Positions 35,507 through 44,782 of a stretch of 64,000 nucleotides of DNA are shown here, in pieces (the stretch's first letter is position 1; each line of letters begins with the position of its first letter). The stretch spans positions 46,736 to 110,735 of the forward strand of contig JAFVCK010000059.1 of NCBI GenBank assembly GCA_017479265.1. The letters run 5' to 3'. The position numbers and the translations under genes are program-made. The DNA comes from Bacteroidales bacterium. Lineage in GTDB: Bacteria; Bacteroidota; Bacteroidia; Bacteroidales; UBA932. The notes beneath the pieces were generated by a model. The model was not told the DNA's origin, did not search any database, and saw nothing but the letters and a program-made list of their open reading frames with translations.

Positions 35507-37447
35507 TTAGAAATCAACACCGGGATTGACTGTCCAGTCGGGACCTGTTGCGGAACCGGAAGCTTCCTCACCGGGCTCGGGAGTCTCGCCAGCAAGCTGG
35601 AATACGTTGACTACGCCGAGTACACCGTCGGTAGCAACAGCATATAGAGCGTCATCTATGACCTGGAGCTTGATGGTACCGGGGACTATATCTTTTTCAA
35701 CCTCCATGGGATCTCCGATAAGGAAGTCGTGAGAATCTATGGTAACCAGCAGTTCAGGTGCGGCAGGATCCGTCACATCATAGATATCAAGGAACGGTGC
35801 CAAAGCGTAAGCCTCTGCAGCACGGTCATTGACAGTGGTAAGGAAGGCATAGAGCCTGTGGTCCTTGTAAGTCACGATGTCGGTCCTATAGACAGCCCAT
35901 GCCCTCTTGTTGTCTATGACAGGCTCAAGAGCATCGAAGTTGTTCTGTGCTACGCCGTTTGCCCATCCGATAGTGAGATTGTTGGAGAAGCAGATAGGAT
36001 ATGCAGGACCTGAATAGTGAGTATAGAAGATACCATCCTCAAGATTGGTTGAATAAGGCTCGGCCTGGGTGTTGAATGCATTCCAAAGATCTACGCCGGT
36101 AGTGCTTATCCAGATATATCGTCCGGTTGCAGCACCGTTCTTGACCTCAAGGGGAACAGCATAGCCACGGCCCCAACTGCTGACACCGTAAGTAATGATG
36201 GCATCGCCAGTTGCACTTCCGGTAATCTTGAAGTTGGACATGACAGGACCGCCTGCTGCATCCGAGAAAGAGTTGTTGGCATTCATCAGGAGCTTGAATC
36301 CGACGGGCTCTTCAAGTGTACCGCCGACCTCCTCGATGGAGCCGGTTGTTACATATACAGGTTCGGGTGCGGCCCATTCTGCATCACCATCCTGGAATCC
36401 GCGCTCATAAGCCCAGATAACGTTTTCAGCTGCATCGTCAGAATCGAGTGAACGTACGGGAACAGGGAAGGTAACGGTCTTGTAAGCATCACCTGTAAGG
36501 AAATCATATCCGTAAACCTTGTCCTCGTTTGCAACCCATACCTTGCCACCCTGGATGGCGGCCATGTAAGACTGGCTGTTGGTAGGAACAGGGATGCCGA
36601 GATCGGTACGGCCCTTGGCCCATATACGCACGGGAGTAATCACAAGTTCTTCCTTGAGGGACAGAGGATTGAATGCTACGAGAGTACCTGCCTCGATTTC
36701 GACAGCGGCCTCGGACTCCTTGTCGAAGAGTACCTCGCCGTCGGCATCGAGAACCATAAGCTCGAAGCCCTCATACTCACCCACGGGAACGGGGATGTTG
36801 AGAACCATCTCGCTCTTTGCCTCGGGGATGTTGATCATGATAGTATTGTCTGCCTCCTCGGGCTCGCCTTCGAGAACGGACTCCGCATCGGCAGGATCTA
36901 CGGCATAAGCTCCTGTGATATAGTCGGCTGCCGCGAACAAGACGGTCGCAGCGGTAGCAGGAACATCAACGAGAGGGATACGGATGACACCGCCGATATA
37001 GCGCATGGCTATCTTGTCACCGTCAACGACTCCGATAAGGGGAACGTTGGTAACATCTTCGGCCCATGTGTACTCCTGAGGCAGTCTCACCATGATATCC
37101 TCGCCGGTAGTGACATAATGTTCACCTGCGGCGGGGGAAATGGCGACATCATCAAGAATCATTTCTGAAGGAAGGAATGCCTGGAATACGGCCTCTGAAG
37201 TACCTGCACCGGAAGTCAGGTCGAACTCGACGAATCCGCCGTCCGTATTCAGAACTGAAATTGCATCACCGGCCTGCCAGGTGAATTTGCCTTCATCGCT
37301 GATAGCGGCCTTGGTGTCAGATATGGTGGCTCCGAGGGTGACAATCCTGCCATTCACGGGGACCTCTACCGGCGCGGCCTTCTCCATCGTGCAGGAAACT
37401 ACAGCGATGGAAAGGAGCGCCATACCAAATAATATGCTTTTTCTCAT
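35507..37447 (-). CDS. Lipoprotein: fimbrillin-like domain plus propeller-like domain, PGVDF tail
   Basis: A 646-residue predicted lipoprotein (Cys19, AVVSC-TMEKAAP). The N-terminal module (about 35-265) is a more diverged copy of the fimbrillin-like domain (SDTKAAIS, GKFTWQAGDAISV, IPVPVGEYEGF). Residues about 270-610 form a repetitive beta-rich region starting VRIWAKGRTDLG, probably a propeller, with no beta-helix. An acidic linker (ETPEPGEEASGS) leads to the terminal ATGPDWTVNPGVDF, nearly the same tail as in the 1180-residue protein. It sits between its relatives with gaps of 20 and 23 nt. Confidence 0.78.
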   Translation of the reverse strand: MRKSILFGMALLSIAVVSCTMEKAAPVEVPVNGRIVTLGATISDTKAAISDEGKFTWQAGDAISVLNTDGGFVEFDLTSGAGTSEAVFQAFLPSEMILDDVAISPAAGEHYVTTGEDIMVRLPQEYTWAEDVTNVPLIGVVDGDKIAMRYIGGVIRIPLVDVPATAATVLFAAADYITGAYAVDPADAESVLEGEPEEADNTIMINIPEAKSEMVLNIPVPVGEYEGFELMVLDADGEVLFDKESEAAVEIEAGTLVAFNPLSLKEELVITPVRIWAKGRTDLGIPVPTNSQSYMAAIQGGKVWVANEDKVYGYDFLTGDAYKTVTFPVPVRSLDSDDAAENVIWAYERGFQDGDAEWAAPEPVYVTTGSIEEVGGTLEEPVGFKLLMNANNSFSDAAGGPVMSNFKITGSATGDAIITYGVSSWGRGYAVPLEVKNGAATGRYIWISTTGVDLWNAFNTQAEPYSTNLEDGIFYTHYSGPAYPICFSNNLTIGWANGVAQNNFDALEPVIDNKRAWAVYRTDIVTYKDHRLYAFLTTVNDRAAEAYALAPFLDIYDVTDPAAPELLVTIDSHDFLIGDPMEVEKDIVPGTIKLQVIDDALYAVATDGVLGVVNVFQLAGETPEPGEEASGSATGPDWTVNPGVDF

Positions 37448-37470
37448 ATACCTAATATTATATATTCATA

Positions 37471-39798
37471 TTAAAAGTCTCCGCCGGGAACAACGGTGGC
37501 ATCGCCGGGACCTATAACATTGCCCTCGGCAACATTAAGGGCATAAACACCGATTTCGTTGTTGGTAGCTGCTGCAACGAGATAAGCTGTATCGTCAACG
37601 ACGACTACGTCGAATCCGGAAGTACCGTTGCCGTTGGGATTGGCACCTTCGTCAGTACCGAGGGTAGCTACAATCCGGGCATCGTAGAAGCTCTTGCCTG
37701 CGAGATTCTCGGCAAGGGTCTTGGAAGGATCCAGGGCGATGGCCCATACATCCAGCTGGGTGTAGGCTGCTCTCCATGTAGTGAAAGCGAAGTAGGTGGT
37801 GCCGCCAAGTTCGAAGAACCTTGCGTTGGCAACGCCCTTGAGCAGAGGAACCTCGACTTCGTCCACTATAGCGGTCTGGCCGGGATAGCCTGCCTGCCAG
37901 ATTGCCGAGAGTTTGAAGTTGTCGTCCGCACGCGTGAAGATGGTAGGAAGATAGGTATATACGTTGGCCGTGAGGATGTACTCGTCGGCAGTGTACCTTA
38001 CCAGTTCGGAGCAAATCGTGGAATTGAAGGTCTTGCCATTGATAGCAATGATGTCGTCGGGAACATTGAGGTTGTCGGTGACAACGGGGGTCTGGTCCAC
38101 AACACCGTCCTTTACCTTGAATATGTAGGACTGATGATAGTTGAAGTAGTTGACACCGATGATTTCACCGTCCTGCCATGTGCCGTTGAATGTGAGCCTG
38201 TCACCCAGACGCAGGCCGCCGCCATCCCACTTGAATGCGAGGACAACCCTCGGCTTGGAATTGACATCGTCCCAAGCGTAAACGGTGAAAGTCTGAGTGT
38301 CGTTCGTAGCAAGGTTGTTGGCGAGGAAAATGTATCCGTCACCATTCTTGACTGCCTGGCAGCCCGTGATGGTATGTGTACCGCCTTCGACACCGGTCAT
38401 GTCGAGAGCCTTGACGGCCGTGGGGTTCTTGAACGGGAAGTAGAATATGTCGGTGGAGCCGCCCTTTGCGCGAGGCATGAAGACATACTTGTCTGTGATT
38501 GCTACGCTGCGGTTCCAATCGCCCTTGGCGGCCATGACGGTACCGTCAGCTGCAGGAAGGGTAGCGAACCACTCGTCATCAGCCTTGAAAGTGTAAGGAA
38601 TCTCGACATCGGGCATAGGAGCCTGGGTGAAGATAATCGTCTGATAGACAGTGCCTTCGGCACCCACGATGTCAACCTCGCCGGTACGTGCCTCTCCTGT
38701 CTCATTGGCATCGAACTCGAAGAGGAGGGTCTTGGTCTCGGCAGCCTTGGTGCCTATATAGTGTATCCAGGAGCCCTTGACCTCGACTTCGTAAACCATG
38801 TTGGAGGTAACAGCGACTTCGATGGTCTCGCCATCAGGCTCGACTGCATCTGCGTCGCCGACTGTGATTTCATAGGTAGGAGCCTCGCCGCCTTCGAAGG
38901 TGAGAGCCTTGATGGAAGCCTTGCCCTTGCCGTTGTCAGCCCATACGAGCACGCGGCCGGGAGCGATAGGGTCGGGAGCGGTAACCTTTACGACACCCTT
39001 TGCAGGGGACTCGGCCTCAACCTCGGCGATGTAGTTGGCGGTAACAGCCATTACATCGACGACGGTGGTCTCGTCAGCACCGGTAACGGTGTATTCAAGA
39101 TCGATGGTTGCGCCGGGCTCGATACCGATGTCCTTATATTTAGGGAATACCAGGGCGAAAGGCCTTTCGAGAGGAATCACGAAAGTCGTGCCGTCCTTAA
39201 GGACGAAAGTAACGATGCCCTTCTCTTCGTCAGGGGTGACGGTAGCGAAGAGTGTGTCGCCTTCGGAAACTGCGGAACCGCAGGCTTTCCAGGTAGCGCC
39301 GTTGTCAACGGAAACTTCCCACTGGCCGTCGTTGATCCTGAACTGGGGAACGACAGGCTGTCCGGTTACAGGAACAGGCTTGCCGTCCGTGCCGGTGAGC
39401 CACTCGCCGTTGACCTTCCAGCAGTAAACGCCGTCGTTGAGGTCCACGGTGATTTCAGGAGAAGCTCCGGGCTGGCCAGGGTCGCCGGAAGGACCGGCAG
39501 GACCTTCAGGACCTTCAGGGCCGGGCTGGCCGTTGAGGATGGTGATGGCAGTGTTGTCACTGAAAGTGATGGTCCAACCGCTCTTGTCGGACAACTGCTC
39601 ATACTTGGTGATGGTAAGCTTGGAAGCCTGGGCTTCGACAAGTTTCTTCAGACCATCAATCTGGCCGTTCATCTGAGTCTTGTACTCAGTGAAGGCCTTC
39701 TCGAGATCATCGACCTTTTTCTCCAGGTCTGCAGAGGCGCGGCAGCCCACCACCAGGAGGGCGGCGCCCATCAGAATACCTAAGATTGATTTTTTCAT
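37471..39798 (-). CDS. Lipoprotein: coiled coil, collagen-like/DUF4988-type domain, BACON, propeller type B
   Basis: A 775-residue predicted lipoprotein (Cys19, LLVVGC), first gene of the operon. ATG 39798 gives the signal peptide; the longer frame does not. After Cys comes a heptad-like stretch (about 24-58, LEKKVDDLEKAF...), then eight Gly-X-Y triplets (about 90-113), then a beta domain of the kind called DUF4988 (CWKVNGEWL, WEVSVDNGATW). A BACON-like domain (about 308-396; SWIHYIGTKA) and a type B propeller (about 400-760; YAWDDVNSKP, RLGDRLTFNGTWQDGEI, IFKVKDGVV) follow. The C-terminus is DATVVPGGDF. Coiled coil plus collagen-like repeats suggest trimerisation on a stalk. Confidence 0.82.
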   Translation of the reverse strand: MKKSILGILMGAALLVVGCRASADLEKKVDDLEKAFTEYKTQMNGQIDGLKKLVEAQASKLTITKYEQLSDKSGWTITFSDNTAITILNGQPGPEGPEGPAGPSGDPGQPGASPEITVDLNDGVYCWKVNGEWLTGTDGKPVPVTGQPVVPQFRINDGQWEVSVDNGATWKACGSAVSEGDTLFATVTPDEEKGIVTFVLKDGTTFVIPLERPFALVFPKYKDIGIEPGATIDLEYTVTGADETTVVDVMAVTANYIAEVEAESPAKGVVKVTAPDPIAPGRVLVWADNGKGKASIKALTFEGGEAPTYEITVGDADAVEPDGETIEVAVTSNMVYEVEVKGSWIHYIGTKAAETKTLLFEFDANETGEARTGEVDIVGAEGTVYQTIIFTQAPMPDVEIPYTFKADDEWFATLPAADGTVMAAKGDWNRSVAITDKYVFMPRAKGGSTDIFYFPFKNPTAVKALDMTGVEGGTHTITGCQAVKNGDGYIFLANNLATNDTQTFTVYAWDDVNSKPRVVLAFKWDGGGLRLGDRLTFNGTWQDGEIIGVNYFNYHQSYIFKVKDGVVDQTPVVTDNLNVPDDIIAINGKTFNSTICSELVRYTADEYILTANVYTYLPTIFTRADDNFKLSAIWQAGYPGQTAIVDEVEVPLLKGVANARFFELGGTTYFAFTTWRAAYTQLDVWAIALDPSKTLAENLAGKSFYDARIVATLGTDEGANPNGNGTSGFDVVVVDDTAYLVAAATNNEIGVYALNVAEGNVIGPGDATVVPGGDF

Positions 39799-39873
39799 AA
39801 AATGAACTTTGGTTATTAAATAGTTTGGTTCAAATTTCAAAAAACTCCGTGCATCTAAAACGATACACATTGA

Positions 39874-39881
39874 CAAATGTA
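39874..39881 (-). promoter_or_regulatory. -7 element (TACATTTG) of the mosaic lipoprotein operon
   Basis: TACATTTG on the minus strand, 75 nt before ATG 39798, in an AT-rich 233-nt divergent region that otherwise holds nothing recognisable. Confidence 0.5.
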
Positions 39882-39998
39882 AGAATAATTTTCAAGAAAT
39901 AATACATAAATCTTAAAAATTTTCAACAAGTTTTTTGACATTTTTCAAAAGGCCTCGTACCACAGTGCACCAAAGAGCCTAAGTATGAGTTTTTTTAC

Positions 39999-40006
39999 TA
40001 TATTTG
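39999..40006 (+). promoter_or_regulatory. -7 element (TATATTTG) of the membrane protein/DPP-IV operon
   Basis: TATATTTG ends 25 nt before ATG 40032. Confidence 0.55.
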
Positions 40007-40031
40007 CATTTCGTTAACAACACGCACAGAA

Positions 40032-40430
40032 ATGAGACACAAAGGAAGATTCATCGCAATCCTGACGCTGATACTCGCATTGGCGCTGGCAGGATTCGGC
40101 TATTTCAAGTTCTATTTCGTATTCGGAGACGGCGTAAGGGCCGGGGAACTGAACCAGTTCATGCTCAAGGGATATGTCTTCAAGACATACGAGGGCAGGA
40201 TTATCCAGTCCGGATTCCGCAGCGGCAAGGCCGTGGGAGCGGGCACATCGATAGAGTCCTACATTTTCGATTTCTCCGTCGAGAACCAGGCAGTGGCGGA
40301 TTCCCTGATGAGGCTGAGCGGCAAGCAGGTCGAACTGCACTACAAGGAATACCTCGGCGCACTCCCCTGGAGAGGCATGCAGAAAAAGGTAGTTGACAGG
40401 ATAATATCGGTAGATAACATATCAGAATGA
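40032..40430 (+). CDS. Small membrane-anchored protein of unknown function
   Basis: A 132-residue protein with one N-terminal membrane helix (about residues 7-30) and a conserved-looking periplasmic part (FVFGDGVRAGELNQFMLKGY, KTYEGRIIQSGF). Similar proteins occur in many Bacteroidales, sometimes misannotated as 6-phosphogluconate dehydrogenase; there is no dehydrogenase fold here. Its stop overlaps the start of the peptidase gene as ATGA, so the two are translated together. Confidence 0.8.
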   Translation: MRHKGRFIAILTLILALALAGFGYFKFYFVFGDGVRAGELNQFMLKGYVFKTYEGRIIQSGFRSGKAVGAGTSIESYIFDFSVENQAVADSLMRLSGKQVELHYKEYLGALPWRGMQKKVVDRIISVDNISE

Positions 40431-42385
40431 AAATACTGATACTGAGCGCTTTGCTGCTCGCCGGAGGTCCCGGTGAAGCAGAGGTCAGAGACGTGCGTCC
40501 CGCTTCCCCGGAGGGGAAGATGCTGACCATGGAAGAGACCATCCTGTCTCGCGACATTCTTCCTGCCTGGAGCATCCGGAAAGCCATTTCGGAAGAGCTC
40601 AAGGCCGCCGCCGAGGATGGAATATCTTTCCGCGAGGCAGAGCCCGACAGGAAGGAAATTCTTGACGGACAGAGCCTTTACTACAAGGACGGGGACTCCG
40701 CTCCCTTGAGCGTCGCGATTTCCGAGAGCCCGGACATAACATACGGACAAACGGTAAGCCGCAATGAATTCGGCATAGACGGAGGATGTTTCTGGTCTCC
40801 GGACAGGACCCGCCTGGCATTCTACCGCAAGGACGAATCCCTGGTCACGGACTTCCCCCTTCTGGACATCACCACCCGCACGGGGACCCTCAGGAGCATC
40901 AAATACCCAATGAACGGGATGGATTCGGAGAGGGTCTCCCTGGGCATTTTCAACACCCTTGACGGCAGCACCGTATATGTGGCCGCCGACGATTTCGAAG
41001 AGGACAGGTACCTCACCGGCGTATCCTGGGGACCTGACGGGAAATATATATTCATACAGGTGCTGGACCGCAGCCAAAAGCATTGCAGGCTCAACATGTA
41101 CAGGGCCTCGGACGGTTCCTTCGTCAGGACTCTGCTCACGGAGGACAGCGACAAATACACTGAGCCTCTGGACCCCCTGCATTTCATAGGCGGAGACTAT
41201 CTTTTCCTCTACAGGACCGCGAGCCGGGACGGATACCGCAACCTTTACCTTTGCGACACACTCGGTACGGTGCGTAGGGCCACCGTTTGCGATGCGGACG
41301 TGAGTTACCTCTGCACCCGGGGCAATTCAGTATATTACACCTCGGCGGAGCCCTCCCCCGTGGAGAACCACCTCTACAGGCTGGACATCACTCCGGCAAG
41401 GGGCGGGAAGGCAGGACAGGCATCGGCCGCGAGGATACGCAGCGAAAGGCTCACCCACGAGAGGGGCAGCCACAGCATAGCGGTCTCTACGGACGGAAAA
41501 TGGATACTGGACCTGAACACTTCGTTCAATGTCCCCGCCACGGCCGAGCTGCGTTCCTCGGACGGCAGGAAAGTGTTGTGGCACAAGGAGATAGAAGACC
41601 CTCTTAAGGACTATGCCACGCCGCAGGTTGAGTTCGGAACGGTGCCTTCGGCCGACGGGCGCTACCGCAATGCATACAGGCTGTTCAGGCCGCTGGATTT
41701 CGACCCCGCCAAGAAATATCCCGTTATAGTCTATGTCTATGGAGGTCCTCATTCCCAGATGGTTACGGACTCATGGCTGGGCGGCATCAGGATGTGGGAA
41801 ATGTACATGGCCCAGAGGGGCTATGTGGTCTATGTCCAGGACAACAGGGGCACGCAGAACCAGGGTCTCGAATACGAGCAGGCCATACACCGCCGCTGCG
41901 GAGAGGCCGAGATGGAGGACCAGATGGCGGGAATAGACTACCTTCGCAGCCTCCCCTGGGTGGATGCTGACAGGATAGGCGTACACGGCTGGAGCTACGG
42001 AGGATTCATGACGATTTCCCTGATGACCACCCACCCGGACGTGTTCAAGGTCGGAGTGGCCGGAGGTCCGGTCATAGACTGGAAATGGTACGAGGTGATG
42101 TACGGGGAGCGCTATATGGAAACGGCCCGCACGAACCCGGAAGGATTCGAGCGGACTTCACTTATCAACAAGGCTTCCTCACTGAAGGGTAAACTGCTTA
42201 TATGCCAGGGAGCGATAGACAATACCGTTGTCTGGGAACATTCTCTGAGTTTTGTCCAGAAGTGCATCAGCGAGAACATCCAGCTGGATTATTTCCCCTA
42301 CCCCGTGGCCGAGCACAATGTTTTCGGCAAGGACAGGGTACACCTCATGGACAAGGTGAGCATGTACTTTTTCAGGAACCTGTAG
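40427..42385 (+). CDS. Dipeptidyl peptidase IV-like S9 family serine peptidase
   Basis: A 652-residue prolyl-oligopeptidase-family enzyme. The N-terminal two thirds form the DPP-IV-type propeller (SPDRTRLAFYRKDES, WGPDGKYIFIQ); the C-terminal alpha/beta hydrolase has the nucleophile Ser in GWSYGGFM, the Asp in GAIDNTVVW and the His in VAEHNVF. Such enzymes clip X-Pro or X-Ala dipeptides from peptides in the periplasm. A short hydrophobic start (MKILILSALLLAGG) looks like a signal peptide. It is shorter than typical family members (about 710-730), mainly at the N-terminus. Coupled to the small membrane protein. Confidence 0.88.
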   Translation: MKILILSALLLAGGPGEAEVRDVRPASPEGKMLTMEETILSRDILPAWSIRKAISEELKAAAEDGISFREAEPDRKEILDGQSLYYKDGDSAPLSVAISESPDITYGQTVSRNEFGIDGGCFWSPDRTRLAFYRKDESLVTDFPLLDITTRTGTLRSIKYPMNGMDSERVSLGIFNTLDGSTVYVAADDFEEDRYLTGVSWGPDGKYIFIQVLDRSQKHCRLNMYRASDGSFVRTLLTEDSDKYTEPLDPLHFIGGDYLFLYRTASRDGYRNLYLCDTLGTVRRATVCDADVSYLCTRGNSVYYTSAEPSPVENHLYRLDITPARGGKAGQASAARIRSERLTHERGSHSIAVSTDGKWILDLNTSFNVPATAELRSSDGRKVLWHKEIEDPLKDYATPQVEFGTVPSADGRYRNAYRLFRPLDFDPAKKYPVIVYVYGGPHSQMVTDSWLGGIRMWEMYMAQRGYVVYVQDNRGTQNQGLEYEQAIHRRCGEAEMEDQMAGIDYLRSLPWVDADRIGVHGWSYGGFMTISLMTTHPDVFKVGVAGGPVIDWKWYEVMYGERYMETARTNPEGFERTSLINKASSLKGKLLICQGAIDNTVVWEHSLSFVQKCISENIQLDYFPYPVAEHNVFGKDRVHLMDKVSMYFFRNL

Positions 42386-42440
42386 ATTCTTCGCGGCCCC
42401 CTTTGACAAGCTCAGGAGCCGCTCAGAATGACACCCCGCC
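42386..42440 (-). repeat. Intergenic repeat of the widespread TGTCATTCTGAGCG type
   Basis: On the minus strand the segment reads GTGTCATTCTGAGCGG, then CTGAGCTTGTCAAAG, then CGCGAAGAATC. These words match a dispersed intergenic repeat I know from many bacterial genomes (TCATTCTGAGCG...GCGAAGAATC, often with the GACAAGCTCAG unit). GCGGC/GCCGC arms form a hairpin. It fills the gap between convergent genes and may act as their transcription end. Confidence 0.5.
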
Positions 42441-42449
42441 CCGGGCGCA

Positions 42450-43556
42450 TCAATACCTGATGTAACTGCGGCGGGTTTCCTTGTCGGATATCATGAAGGC
42501 GGAAGACACCTTGCGGGTCTCTGAAGGATGGTCCACGTATGTACCCTCGGGACCGACCATACCTGTGGAACCGCCGCCGTCGAGGTTGATTGCGCTCACT
42601 GCTCCGAGTTCCTTCATATAAACAGCCATTTCGGGTATTGTAGCACCTGCTCCCCCGGCCGCGGTCCTGCCGTCAACAACGAGGAAAATCACCTTTCCGT
42701 CGGCATCTGTTCCTATGGCGGAGCGGGGATGACGGGCATAGCCTCCGCGACCTCCTATGGCATGGACTTCCTTGTGATAGGACTCTATCGTAACATCCTC
42801 TCCGTCAAGCAGAAGCATGGGGCCTCCGCCTATGGCCTCGTCGGGCTCCCAGACCTGGGCACCCTCTGTCTTGGTGGTAGGGGCCGAGGTCATGTAGGTA
42901 TCGGTCCTGTCGTCGTTGCCAAGAGGACTGGGGAAGGCCCACAGGCGGCGGTACACGTCGTCGGGGCAGGGATATACCCAGCGGCACTCGAAACTGCCGT
43001 CGGGCATCATTCCGAAGGCTGCACGGACAAGATAATGACCGTCATATTTGCCCTCGGAGTCCGCTCCGGTGGTCATCAACGTACCGTTGTGGATTATGGG
43101 GCTCACGGCTGTGGTGCCGCCGAAATAGCCGGCATTGATAATGACGTAGGGAGTTATGTCCTCCTCCATGAAATGGTTGTACATGCCGGGGAGGGTCTCC
43201 AGACGGGTGGTATAGACCGAGTTGAAGAACAGCCTTTCGTCGCTGAGGTCAATCTTGCACCAATGTCCCCTGGCCACCTTGCCCTCCCCCAGGTCCTTTT
43301 CGAAAGAACCGAAGGTATAGGAATTCTCGACAGGCTCCAGCGAAGGCTCTTCGGAAGGTTCCACCGAAGGTTCGACTGATGGCTCATCTGAAGGTTCAGC
43401 GGAAGGCTCGTCCGAGGGCACTGCAGAAGGCTCTTCGGAAGGCCCGACGGAAGGACTTTCGGAAGGGTCCGCTCCACTCTTGTTGCCGCTGCATGAAGGC
43501 GCTGCGCAAAGAAGCGCCGCCATCAGGAACAATGCTGCAAAATTTTTCAGTCTCAT
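42450..43556 (-). CDS. NAGPA-type phosphodiester glycosidase lipoprotein with Pro/Ser/Glu linker
   Basis: A 368-residue predicted lipoprotein (Cys22, AAPSC). A low-complexity linker of repeated EPS/DEPS units (about 30-78) holds the domain away from the membrane. The phosphodiester glycosidase (NAGPA-like) domain spans about 80-365: [42 protein letters not shown] and [11 protein letters not shown]. It is a relative of the 641-residue protein at 24331 but has no FN3 domains. Its ATG overlaps the clpX stop as ATGA, an unexpected coupling of a surface or periplasmic enzyme to a cytosolic protease subunit. Confidence 0.87.
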   Translation of the reverse strand: MRLKNFAALFLMAALLCAAPSCSGNKSGADPSESPSVGPSEEPSAVPSDEPSAEPSDEPSVEPSVEPSEEPSLEPVENSYTFGSFEKDLGEGKVARGHWCKIDLSDERLFFNSVYTTRLETLPGMYNHFMEEDITPYVIINAGYFGGTTAVSPIIHNGTLMTTGADSEGKYDGHYLVRAAFGMMPDGSFECRWVYPCPDDVYRRLWAFPSPLGNDDRTDTYMTSAPTTKTEGAQVWEPDEAIGGGPMLLLDGEDVTIESYHKEVHAIGGRGGYARHPRSAIGTDADGKVIFLVVDGRTAAGGAGATIPEMAVYMKELGAVSAINLDGGGSTGMVGPEGTYVDHPSETRKVSSAFMISDKETRRSYIRY

Positions 43557-44782
43557 ATAATGTCGTTTTTCAGTTTATCCTTTACATAGTCCGCAGTAAG
43601 GGTGAAGGTCTTCTTGCGGGAAGAAGGCGCCTCGTACATGGCATCGGCCATGACCTTTTCGCAAATGGCACGCAATCCCCTGGCTCCCAGACGGTTGCGT
43701 ATGGCCGTATCCACTATCTCGGCCTTGGCGTCGTCCTCTATGACGAGCGTGATGCCGTCCAGCTCGAACATCTTGGTGTATTGCTTGAGAAGGGCGTTGC
43801 GGGGCTCGTCCAGGATACGCAGCAGGGCATCCCTGTCCAGAGCGTCCAGATAGGTGATGACGGGCAGACGGCCTATGATTTCAGGAATGAGGCCGTAGGT
43901 GCGCAAATCCCGGGCGGAGACATACTGGAGCAGGTTCTCCTTGTCTATGCGATGGCTGCCTGCATTGGCAAAGCCTATGATCTGGGTGTTGAGCCTCTGG
44001 GAAATGGTGCGCTCTATCCCCTCGAATGCGCCGCCGCAGATAAAGAGTATGTTCTGGGTGTTGACATGGACGAATTCCTGCTCGGGATGCTTGCGGCCCC
44101 CCTTGGGCGGAACGTTCACGATGCTGCCTTCCAGAAGCTTGAGCATGGCCTGCTGCACACCCTCTCCGGACACGTCGCGGGTGATGGAAGGATTGTCGCT
44201 CTTGCGGGCAATCTTGTCGATTTCGTCTATGAACACTATTCCCCTCTCGGCCTTGGCAAGGTCGAAGTCGGCCTCCTGCAGAAGGCGCGACAGTATGCTC
44301 TCCACGTCCTCTCCCACGTATCCGGCCTCGGTGAGCACCGTAGCGTCCACTATGGTGAAAGGCACGTCCAGCAGGCGGGCTATGGTCTTGGCCAGCAAGG
44401 TCTTGCCCGTGCCGGTGGGACCTACCAGAAGTATATTGGACTTCTCCAGCTCGACATCGTCCCCGCCATTCCCGGAGAGATTGTGATTGAGCCTCTTGTA
44501 GTGGTTGTAAACGGCCACCGAAAGCATTTTCTTGGCCCTGTCCTGCCCGATGACGTACTGGTCCAGGAAAGCCTTGATTTCAGCGGGCTTGAGGACATTC
44601 TTTATCTTCGCGGGAGCGGCCTTGCCCTTTGCGGAGGCAGTCAGCTCGCGCATGTACTCATAGCCGTATTCTATGCAGTCGCTGCATATATTGCCATCCT
44701 CTCCCCTAAAGAGGAAAGGCACCTGGGACTCCGGGCGGCCGCAGAAACTGCAATGCGGCTGGTTGCTTTTCCTGCCTGCCAT
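43553..44782 (-). CDS. clpX: ATP-dependent Clp protease ATPase subunit ClpX
   Basis: A 409-residue AAA+ unfoldase. The N-terminal zinc-binding domain is CSFCGR...CSDCIEYG; Walker A is [12 protein letters not shown], Walker [11 protein letters not shown], the pore loop GYVGEDVE, and sensor/ClpP-loop regions follow (IIGFANAG region). Length is standard. It recognises tagged substrates and feeds them to ClpP. Its start overlaps the clpP stop as TGATG; its stop overlaps the downstream lipoprotein gene. Confidence 0.96.
   Translation of the reverse strand: MAGRKSNQPHCSFCGRPESQVPFLFRGEDGNICSDCIEYGYEYMRELTASAKGKAAPAKIKNVLKPAEIKAFLDQYVIGQDRAKKMLSVAVYNHYKRLNHNLSGNGGDDVELEKSNILLVGPTGTGKTLLAKTIARLLDVPFTIVDATVLTEAGYVGEDVESILSRLLQEADFDLAKAERGIVFIDEIDKIARKSDNPSITRDVSGEGVQQAMLKLLEGSIVNVPPKGGRKHPEQEFVHVNTQNILFICGGAFEGIERTISQRLNTQIIGFANAGSHRIDKENLLQYVSARDLRTYGLIPEIIGRLPVITYLDALDRDALLRILDEPRNALLKQYTKMFELDGITLVIEDDAKAEIVDTAIRNRLGARGLRAICEKVMADAMYEAPSSRKKTFTLTADYVKDKLKNDII

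Noticed and set aside
43300-43480. CRISPR-like short repeats
   Set aside because: The periodicity is the codon repeat of the Ser/Pro/Glu linker of the lipoprotein at 42450-43556, with no spacers of constant length.
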